A stretch of 57,411 bases of DNA from Clostridia bacterium (GTDB taxonomy: Bacteria > Bacillota > Clostridia > Oscillospirales > Acutalibacteraceae): the NCBI GenBank assembly GCA_017443405.1, contig JAFRXS010000023.1, forward strand, positions 1-57,411, read 5' to 3'. The translations under genes were made by a program, and so were the position numbers. Shown in pieces: positions 36,124-41,781 of the stretch. The notes under the pieces were generated by a model. It had not been told where the DNA came from. It did not search any database and was given only the letters and a program-made list of their open reading frames with translations. How positions within the stretch are numbered: the stretch's first letter is position 1; each line of letters opens with the position of its first letter.

Positions 36124-36169
36124 CAGATCGCAAATATGTATTGCAATCTGCATAACAATGTGTTACAAT
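36124..36169 (+). promoter_or_regulatory. Toxin-antitoxin promoter with overlapping palindromic operator
   Basis: TTGCAA (36141-36146) and TACAAT (36164-36169) have a 17-base spacer. An inverted repeat, CAGATcGCAA and TTGCaATCTG (36124-36150), covers the -35 box. This is the arrangement expected for autorepression by the antitoxin. Confidence 0.75.
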
Positions 36170-36191
36170 AGCAATGAAGGACGGTGCTGTT

Positions 36192-36488
36192 ATGAAAGAT
36201 GCGACAGTCAGCGCACGCGTGGAATGGGATGTAAAGACCGAGGCGGAGGATATCCTGCAAAAGCTCGGCATACCCGTTTCCGTGGTCATAAATTCACTTT
36301 ACAGGCAGATCATCTTCAAGCACGGCGTTCCGTTTGCCCTGACGGTCCCGGCGGAGCCCGTAACGCTTGATATGATGTCGAAAGAGCAGCTGGACGAAAA
36401 GCTCCGGCACAGCTATGAGCAGTCGCTTGCCGGTCAGGGCGTCGCTTTCGACAGTGTTTTTGACGAGCTCGAGAGGAGCCTTGTCTGA
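36192..36488 (+). CDS. RelB/DinJ-family antitoxin
   Basis: A 98-residue protein with the N-terminal ribbon-helix-helix pattern of RelB/DinJ (VSARVEWDVKTEAEDILQKL followed by a GIPVSVVINSLYRQI helix) and an acidic C-terminal toxin-binding tail. It should bind the palindrome at its promoter as a dimer and neutralise the toxin encoded next. I chose ATG at 36192; an in-frame ATG at 36174 lies only five bases past the -10 box. It overlaps the toxin start by one base. Confidence 0.88.
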   Translation: MKDATVSARVEWDVKTEAEDILQKLGIPVSVVINSLYRQIIFKHGVPFALTVPAEPVTLDMMSKEQLDEKLRHSYEQSLAGQGVAFDSVFDELERSLV

Positions 36489-36820
36489 TGGCGTCTTACG
36501 AGATCGTCATGACGCCGGATTCCGTGGCGGACCTGAACGGACTGCGCGACTATATCGCCGAAACACTGTCGGCTCCGGGGACGGCACTGAAATACATTCA
36601 GACGATCCGCAGCGAGATCGGCACGTTGTCCGAAATGCCAGCGAGGATCAAACCCGTCGATGATGAACCTTGGCATTCGCGCGGACTGCGAAGGCTGATC
36701 GTAAAGAATTTCATCGTCTATTATCGTATAGACGAACCGGAGAAAAAGGTTTATATCCTTAACGTGATCTACGGCAAACGCGATCAATTGCGCGCGCTTT
36801 CCGAGATCGATCCTAAGTAA
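36488..36820 (+). CDS. RelE/ParE-superfamily toxin
   Basis: A 110-residue small toxin. The C-terminal pattern GLRRLIVKNFIVYYRIDEPEKKVYIL-type strands (around residues 70-95) is that of the RelE/ParE fold. Members either cut mRNA on ribosomes or poison gyrase; the sequence alone does not decide, although the pairing with a DinJ-like antitoxin slightly favours RNA cleavage. Start and antitoxin stop overlap as TGATG. A terminator follows 24 bases later. Confidence 0.87.
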   Translation: MASYEIVMTPDSVADLNGLRDYIAETLSAPGTALKYIQTIRSEIGTLSEMPARIKPVDDEPWHSRGLRRLIVKNFIVYYRIDEPEKKVYILNVIYGKRDQLRALSEIDPK

Positions 36821-36844
36821 ACATTTTAGTAGGATATCAATGAT

Positions 36845-36886
36845 CACAGCCGCGGCGTCCGATCCTGGTCCCGCGGCTGTGTCTTT
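36845..36886. terminator. Terminator between convergent toxin and reverse-transcriptase genes
   Basis: An 11-pair perfect stem (CACAGCCGCGG/CCGCGGCTGTG) with a 15-base loop is followed by TCTTTATT on the plus strand. It clearly serves the toxin unit. On the minus strand the tail is not T-rich. Confidence 0.75.
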
Positions 36887-38081
36887 ATTCCTTATAATAT
36901 TCGTTCACCAGCGAGCGGTACCCGAGCCTTTTCAGGTCTTCGTACCGCACGTTGAAGCGCGCCTTCGTCCGTTTGCCGCTTATCAGGAACCTCAGGCAGT
37001 CCTGCGCGTAGAGGTCTATCTCCCTGAGGCTTTCGTCGGTCGTTATGACGGGGAAGAACCACCTCGTCCAGGTCAGCTCGCTGTCGGACGTGTTCTCGAA
37101 CAGCTTGCTGTTGAACACCCTTATGAACGCCTTCGCCGCCTTTTCGCCTTCGAGTCCGTTCCTGTCGCGCCACCGCGCGAGGGCTCTTGCCTTGCGGCGC
37201 ATCTTGCCCTTTATTTTGTCCACCGAAACGGGGGCGATGTCAGTCACGCCGCCCCTGCGGATGAAGCCCAGGAAGACGAAGCCCTCGTCCGGCGCGCGCA
37301 GCTCTTCCTTGTCCTCGTTGACCTTCAGTCCTTTTTTGTCGAGAAAAGCGTGTATTTCGTCTATTTGCGCGCGCAGCTCCCCGGGAGTGTCGGCGAACAC
37401 TATTATGTCGTCCGAGTATCTCGCATAGGGGACGCCTTTATCGCAAAACAGAGCGTCCATATCGCGCAGGTAGACATTCGCCAGGAACGCCGACTGCGGC
37501 GTGCCCGCCATTATGCCCTTGCGCTCCGTGACGGGCTCGCCGTCGCGCAGCACCCGCGGTTCGTTAAGGAGGGCGAGCAGGAAGCGCAGCAGCTCCGGGT
37601 CGTCCGCGAGGACCTCCGTCAGCGTTTTTGTCGCCGCGTCGACGGGCACGGAGTTGAAATAGTCGGAAACGTCCGTTTTATAGCAGTATTTGCCGTCCGC
37701 CCCCGCGCTTCTTATCAGGTAGCGCATCGCGTCCTTCGCCGCGCGCCCCGGGCGGAACGAGAACAGCCCCGGCGCGAAAAGACCGTCGTATTTGCGCAGC
37801 AGCAGCCAGGTCAGCAGCTTTAAAACGGTGTTCTCCGGCTCGGGATAGGTGTAGACGACTCTTTTTTTCTGCGACGAGAGCTTTGATATGACCGACCTTT
37901 TCGGCAGCGGAAAAGCGCCGCCGGCGGCTATCGCTCCGCAGACGGGCAGATATTCCCTGCCGTCGATGAATTCGCGCAGTTTTTTGAGTATCCGGTCCGG
38001 GCAGGTCCGCGAGGCCTTGTACTCGTAGAATCTCTCCCAGACTGCGGGGTCGGAAAGAGCCGACAAAACGCTGTTTTCCAT
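36885..38081 (-). CDS. Stand-alone reverse transcriptase, unassigned group
   Basis: A 398-residue RNA-directed DNA polymerase. The FSFRPGRAAKDA block (about 107-118), motif A with Asp137 (YKTDVSDYFNSV), motif B GTPQSAFLANVYL (193-205) and motif C YSDD (222-225) are all intact. It lacks the maturase X and endonuclease domains of group II introns, and motif B differs from both the intron type (PQGG.ISP) and the diversity-generating type (GxxxSQ). The C-terminal about 100 residues after the thumb (FFPVITTDESLREID and onward) look like a separate small domain. ATG at 38081 has no clear ribosome binding site. The toxin-antitoxin neighbours suggest a defence setting. Confidence 0.85.
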   Translation of the reverse strand: MENSVLSALSDPAVWERFYEYKASRTCPDRILKKLREFIDGREYLPVCGAIAAGGAFPLPKRSVISKLSSQKKRVVYTYPEPENTVLKLLTWLLLRKYDGLFAPGLFSFRPGRAAKDAMRYLIRSAGADGKYCYKTDVSDYFNSVPVDAATKTLTEVLADDPELLRFLLALLNEPRVLRDGEPVTERKGIMAGTPQSAFLANVYLRDMDALFCDKGVPYARYSDDIIVFADTPGELRAQIDEIHAFLDKKGLKVNEDKEELRAPDEGFVFLGFIRRGGVTDIAPVSVDKIKGKMRRKARALARWRDRNGLEGEKAAKAFIRVFNSKLFENTSDSELTWTRWFFPVITTDESLREIDLYAQDCLRFLISGKRTKARFNVRYEDLKRLGYRSLVNEYYKE

Positions 38082-38101
38082 GTTCAAAACAAAAAAAGGT
38101 C

Positions 38102-38138
38102 AAAAAAACCGGCGCGGATACCGGGATACACGCGCCGG
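38102..38138 (-). terminator. Strong terminator directly upstream of the reverse transcriptase
   Basis: On the minus strand CCGGCGCG/CGCGCCGG (14-base loop) is followed by TTTTTTT, ending only about 20 bases before the reverse-transcriptase ATG. It ends a transcript arriving from the right, either the mRNA of the next gene or a short RNA. Confidence 0.85.
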
Positions 38139-38278
38139 GAAAAACAGAGGGGAAAACGTTAAATTCAGGAAGTTCCTGAATGTACCGGACCGTACACGGG
38201 CGGCTGTCCGCAAAGTCATGTCAAAGCCCGTGCTGTGCCCCTCGCGGACGCAGAGCGTTCCCCTCCGCCTTGTCCGGA
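38139..38278 (-). other. Possible structured RNA upstream of the reverse transcriptase
   Basis: No ORF is seen. On the minus strand the stretch holds a perfect 17-base hairpin-forming palindrome (TTCAGGAA-c-TTCCTGAA, 38164-38180), a TGTAC/GTACA repeat (38181-38196) and a wider CGGGC/GCCCG pair, then the terminator. It could simply be the 3' untranslated region of the upstream gene. No convincing promoter was found inside it. Confidence 0.35.
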
Positions 38279-38863
38279 TCAAACGCCGAGAGCCGCCTTC
38301 ACGCGCGACACGACGTAGGAGCGGGTGTTCCACCAGCCCTCGTGGTCGAAGTAGAAGCGCACGTAGCGCACGCCCGCGCGGCGGCATTCCTCGCGGAATC
38401 TGTTCGCCTCGGACTTTTCGGTCATCAGCTCGACCTGAAGGACGACGGCGCCGCCCTGCCTGAACGTGTAGAGATAGCGCCTTTCGGGACAGATCGTCGA
38501 GAATTCGACCGCGTAGCCGGGGAATTCGCTCGCCCATATCCCGGAGAAATACTCGAGGTACGGCACGCCGGAATTGTACTGGCACTCCTCGTCGGGGATA
38601 TGGTCGTAAACCGTGTCGCCCTCGGTAGGATAGCTTTCCCCGCCCGCGGCGGGAGCCGCGGGAGCGGAGGGCGCGTCGTACGACGGCCTCTCGGGCTTCA
38701 CGCCGAAAGCGTCCGCTTGGCGCTCGAGAGCTTCCTTCGCCGCCTGCGCGAATTTATTCGCCGTTTCGGCGGCACCCTGCTGCTCTAAGGTTTTCGCGGC
38801 GTCCGCCAGCTTGCCCGCCGCCTCGTTGACTGATTTTTTGAGAAGATCGGAGAACAGTCCCAT
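38279..38863 (-). CDS. Conserved-looking soluble protein of unknown function
   Basis: A 194-residue protein. The first 50 residues form an amphipathic, Ala/Lys/Glu-rich helix that may contact a membrane or self-associate, followed by a Pro/Ala linker (about 60-80). A folded alpha/beta domain comes next, with aromatic residues and a VVLQVELMTEKSEANRF-type segment then VRYVRFYFDHEGWW near the end. The last domain loosely recalls nuclease-like or nucleotide-binding folds, but no catalytic set is certain. ATG at 38863 follows AAGGAG, and a consensus-like promoter lies 40 bases upstream. No family name is claimed. Confidence 0.65.
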   Translation of the reverse strand: MGLFSDLLKKSVNEAAGKLADAAKTLEQQGAAETANKFAQAAKEALERQADAFGVKPERPSYDAPSAPAAPAAGGESYPTEGDTVYDHIPDEECQYNSGVPYLEYFSGIWASEFPGYAVEFSTICPERRYLYTFRQGGAVVLQVELMTEKSEANRFREECRRAGVRYVRFYFDHEGWWNTRSYVVSRVKAALGV

Positions 38864-38901
38864 AATTGAGCTCCTTCGAAGTTTATTCTGTATCCGGTTC
38901 A

Positions 38902-38930
38902 AGTATATAATATCGTTTCCGCGTTGTCAA
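38902..38930 (-). promoter_or_regulatory. Promoter of the 38.3-kb gene
   Basis: TTGACA (38925-38930) and TATACT (38902-38907) with a 17-base spacer, minus strand. Confidence 0.8.
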
Positions 38931-39000
38931 GATGACAATAGGCGGGAAAAGCGCCGGACGCCCCTCGGGCGCACGGCGAATGATATATAGCTGCGCGATA

Positions 39001-39186
39001 TGATATACTCTCCGTTCCCTGCGGAACGGAGAGTATTTTTTTTGGGGGGGGGTACGGGCGAAGCCCGTCGTCGATACGCCGCAGGCGTATATCATATCCT
39101 AAGGATATATCATACGCAAAAGCGTATTTCATCCGTTGAGTCGGGAACGGATATCATCGCGCGATCGCGCGCGGCTCCGCCGCGCC
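39001..39186. repeat. Chain of mini-hairpins (copy with ATATCAT/ATTTCAT linkers)
   Basis: It begins with a 14-pair perfect hairpin plus T8 (39005-39043), then nine G residues (39044-39052). These are followed by ACGGGC-gaa-GCCCGT, TACGCC-gca-GGCGTA, ATATCC-taa-GGATAT, ACGC-aaaa-GCGT, CCGTT...AACGG and CGCGCGATCGCGCG. Linkers such as TATCAT and TTTCAT separate the units. The first five post-G hairpins recur in the same order at 45.2 kb. No gene is seen. Confidence 0.75.
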
Positions 39187-39188
39187 GG

Positions 39189-40625
39189 TCACGCCACCTC
39201 GAGCGCGTCGAGCTTCGCCGCGGCGCGAAGTATGCCGCGGGCGTCGGTCGCGTTGATGTTGCCGTCGCCGTCGGTATCCGCGGCGGAGCCGAAAGCGCCC
39301 TCGAGAGCGTCGAGTTTAGCCGCGGCGCGAAGGGCGAGCCTCGCGTCGGTCGCGTTGACCGTCCCGTCGCCGTCGGTATCGCCCATGAATATGACGGTCT
39401 TGCTTGCGGCGATCATATCTTCGTCGCTGAGGTAGACGTAGAATAGTGCGCCGGTGCCGAGGGGCGCGTCGTCAGTGATCGGGAAACCGTCCTTTTCAAC
39501 CGTAATAACAGCGTGTTCAAAGTGAACGGTCATCGCCGCGACGAGCTGCGACTTCGTAAGCGCCGCTTCGGAAGCGTAGATCAGCGACTTTTCGGTCTCC
39601 CTGAACGTGACGCCTTCGCCGCCGAAGCTGAACATATTATCCCCTGCTGGCGGCTCCGCGGGCTGTTCGGCGAAGTGCATCGCCGCCGCGATCAGGGGGT
39701 CATTGTTGTCCTCTATCGTGACGGCTTTCCACTGTTCTTCGGTACCCTTGAAGTACACGTCCGAAAGAGACTCGCAGCGCTGAAAAGCGTTTCTTTCGAT
39801 GGTCTTCAGACCTTCAGGGAAAGTTATGCTCTCAAGAGCCTCGCAGCCGGAAAAAGCAAAGCCCGTGATTAACGCCGTGTCGGCGGGGACAACAAAGCTC
39901 GTAAGACCGGTGCAGCGTGAGAACGCTTCAAATCCGATATACGTAACGCTGTCGGGGACCGTAACGCTCGTGAGCGAGGTGCATCCGCTGAACGTGTTCC
40001 CTTCGACAGCGGTGACGCCTTCGGGGATCGTGACGCTCGCAATAGCGCCGCAGCCGCCGAACGCGCCTCCCCCGATACTTGTGACTCCGTTCGGGATCTC
40101 TATGCTCGTCAGCGCGGAACAGTAGAGGAAAGCGTTTGTTCCGATGCTCGTCAGGCTGTCCGGCAGTATGATCTCCGTAAGGCTGCCGCAGCCGTGAAAA
40201 GCGTCCTCGTCGATGCTTGTGACGCCGTCCGGTACCGTAACGCTCTCAAGAGCGGAACAAAATGAGAAAGCGCCTTCGCCGATGCTCGTCACACCCTCCG
40301 GTATCGTTACGCGCGTCAGATTCTCACATTCATAAAACGCTGCCGAGCCGATCTTCGTGACGCCTGCTTCGATGATCGCCTCGCGGATATCGTTGTTGCC
40401 CCAGAACGGGGAATCGCAGGGAATATCATACTTGTAACTGTAATCCTTCATGTTCCCCGTACCGCTGATGGTAAGCAGACCGTTCGAGTCGAGCGTCCAG
40501 GTGACGTTTTCTCCGCACTCGCCGCTGTCGGCGACGTCCGCGGCGAAAGTGCCGGCAGGCAGCAGACAAAGGATCATCGCAGCAGCGAGAAGCAGCGAAA
40601 TAAAGCGGTGTTTGTTCTTTGTCAT
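39189..40625 (-). CDS. BspA-like leucine-rich-repeat protein with C-terminal dockerin
   Basis: A 478-residue secreted protein. Signal peptide (residues 1-28, ending TFAAD), then a short beta domain (WTLDSNGLLTISGTG), then about eight LRR_5/BspA repeats of 23 residues (consensus VTIP-x-GVTSIG-x-x-AF-x-x-C-x-x-L). A linker domain and a type I dockerin with two calcium loops (DTDGDGTVNATDA and DTDGDGNINATDA) at about 415-478 complete it. Dockerins plug into cohesins on scaffold proteins, so it is probably displayed on a cell-surface complex; BspA repeats often mediate adhesion. No cohesin is in the window. AAGAGGTG precedes the ATG. Confidence 0.9.
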   Translation of the reverse strand: MTKNKHRFISLLLAAAMILCLLPAGTFAADVADSGECGENVTWTLDSNGLLTISGTGNMKDYSYKYDIPCDSPFWGNNDIREAIIEAGVTKIGSAAFYECENLTRVTIPEGVTSIGEGAFSFCSALESVTVPDGVTSIDEDAFHGCGSLTEIILPDSLTSIGTNAFLYCSALTSIEIPNGVTSIGGGAFGGCGAIASVTIPEGVTAVEGNTFSGCTSLTSVTVPDSVTYIGFEAFSRCTGLTSFVVPADTALITGFAFSGCEALESITFPEGLKTIERNAFQRCESLSDVYFKGTEEQWKAVTIEDNNDPLIAAAMHFAEQPAEPPAGDNMFSFGGEGVTFRETEKSLIYASEAALTKSQLVAAMTVHFEHAVITVEKDGFPITDDAPLGTGALFYVYLSDEDMIAASKTVIFMGDTDGDGTVNATDARLALRAAAKLDALEGAFGSAADTDGDGNINATDARGILRAAAKLDALEVA

Positions 40626-40665
40626 TGATGTTCACCTCTTGACAGATTCGGGTATCTCCATACGG

Positions 40666-40694
40666 ATTTTATCATAAAGGGGAGATAAAAGCAA
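40666..40694 (-). promoter_or_regulatory. Promoter of the first BspA-like gene
   Basis: TTGCTT (40689-40694) and TAAAAT (40666-40671), 17-base spacer, about 40 bases before the start codon. Confidence 0.65.
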
Positions 40695-40764
40695 TAGCGG
40701 AACTATCAAAGGTATCCCGTTCCGGTCTGCGCCTTATCCTCCCTTTTCCCGGGATACAAAAGCC

Positions 40765-40805
40765 AAAAAACGCCGTCGGCAAATGACCGGCGGCGCGATC
40801 TTTTT
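40765..40805. terminator. Bidirectional terminator after hicAB
   Basis: The stem CGCCGtCGG/CCGGCGGCG (40771-40779, 40787-40795) has TTTTTT on the minus strand and CTTTTT on the plus strand. A very similar hairpin ends the XRE gene at 45.15 kb. Confidence 0.7.
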
Positions 40806-40847
40806 ATTTTATGCTGAAAACTTAAAAATGAGAAAATACTGACGATC

Positions 40848-40956
40848 ACGGGCAAAGCCCGTCCGCAACGTTCCTAAGGCATACATCACGCTCGAAGCGC
40901 ACATCACTGTGAAGGCAGCGTCATTCGCCCGCCAGGGCGATCGTATCTTTCGGGGC
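40848..40956. repeat. Degenerate chain of mini-hairpins
   Basis: ACGGGC-aaa-GCCCGT, CGCT-cga-AGCG and GCCC-gcca-GGGC units are joined by ACATCAC linkers. It looks like a decayed relative of the chains at 39.1 and 45.2 kb. No gene is seen between the terminator and hicB. Confidence 0.55.
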
Positions 40957-40959
40957 GGC

Positions 40960-41325
40960 TCAGCCGTTCACCGCGAACGAATCGTTCCGGGTAAGCAGAT
41001 ATACGCAGTATTGGTTCATGCTCACGCCTTCCTCTTTCGCGTGCCGGGAGAGGTCTCTGTGCAGACTTTTTGGGATACGGAGCTTGAACTGCCCGGAATA
41101 ACTGTTTTCATCCGCGGGCTCGGGAATGGGGTAACCGTCCTCGAGAGCGGCTTCAAGCCAGCATCTTTTCGCGTCCGTCGCGTTTTCAAGAGCTTCCTCA
41201 AGAGTATCGCCCGCGGTCAGGCATCCCGGAAGGTCAGGAAAAGATACGGTGAACCCACCCTCGTGAGTGTCGGGCGTAAATTCCATCCTGTAGGGCAGAG
41301 CCATATATTCATCTATCGTTTTCAT
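40960..41325 (-). CDS. hicB: HicB-family antitoxin
   Basis: A 121-residue protein with the partial RNase H-like HicB fold (YRMEFTPDTHEGGFTVSFPDLPGCLTAG region, residues about 12-38) and a C-terminal ribbon-helix-helix DNA-binding end (FKLRIPKSLHRDLSRHAKEEG). It neutralises HicA and represses the operon. It overlaps hicA by 17 bases and is translated second. The toxin-first order is normal for HicAB. Confidence 0.92.
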   Translation of the reverse strand: MKTIDEYMALPYRMEFTPDTHEGGFTVSFPDLPGCLTAGDTLEEALENATDAKRCWLEAALEDGYPIPEPADENSYSGQFKLRIPKSLHRDLSRHAKEEGVSMNQYCVYLLTRNDSFAVNG

Positions 41326-41566
41326 CTGTCGACGTCTCCCTTTCTATCACTTCTTTGACGAGCTTAACATAAGCGACTTTTATCGGCGAGTTTTTCGGTA
41401 TCGTAATCGGCGCGCGGCCTTTCTTTCTGAATGTGAGGTGACTGCCGCCCGTTCCGGGATTGCTCATCTCATATCCGTAATATTCGAGGATCTTTTTCAG
41501 TTCCTCAAATCGGACGTCTTTCGGCAAAGTCAGGATTCGTTGCAGCAGTTTATCAAAATGCGACAA
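41309..41566 (-). CDS. hicA: HicA-family mRNA interferase toxin
   Basis: An 85-residue double-stranded-RNA-binding-like toxin that cuts mRNA. The TGGSHLTFRKKG segment holds the catalytic histidine, followed by ITIPKNSPIKVAYVKLV. TTG at 41566 is the start, with GAGGTG eight bases upstream. A perfect consensus promoter lies about 40 bases before it. Confidence 0.92.
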   Translation of the reverse strand: MSHFDKLLQRILTLPKDVRFEELKKILEYYGYEMSNPGTGGSHLTFRKKGRAPITIPKNSPIKVAYVKLVKEVIERETSTDENDR

Positions 41567-41604
41567 TTTCGGATCACCTCGCGCCCGGTTTCTTTCTTGA
41601 CTAT

Positions 41605-41633
41605 ATTATACATGGTATCACATACGGTGTCAA
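41605..41633 (-). promoter_or_regulatory. Perfect sigma-A promoter of hicAB
   Basis: TTGACA (41628-41633) and TATAAT (41605-41610) with a 17-base spacer. The spacer contains a partly symmetric TATGTGATACCATGTATA stretch that may be the HicB operator. Confidence 0.88.
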
Positions 41634-41683
41634 TAGCGTCGTTGAGATTATTTCGGAAGAGGATCACAACAAACGGACACCAC

Positions 41684-41720
41684 AAAAAATCGCCGGGCGT
41701 CCCGAAGAACACCCGGCGAT
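41684..41720 (-). terminator. Terminator of the second BspA-like gene
   Basis: On the minus strand ATCGCCGGG/CCCGGCGAT with a 14-base loop is followed by TTTTTTG, about 60 bases after the stop codon. Confidence 0.85.
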
Positions 41721-41781
41721 CGGTGACTTCCGCTCGCGCGTTTAAAAAATCATCTCATGACTTTGCGGTGAAACCGCGGGA

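Noticed and set aside
36885..38087. Diversity-generating retroelement
   Set aside because: The RT motif B is not of the DGR type, no template/variable repeat pair was seen nearby, and no target gene with a C-type-lectin end is adjacent. The LRR and InlB repeats are ordinary protein repeats.
39001..39186. CRISPR array
   Set aside because: The units are self-complementary and differ from each other, linkers are only 5-9 bases, there are no unique spacers of constant length, and no cas genes are present.
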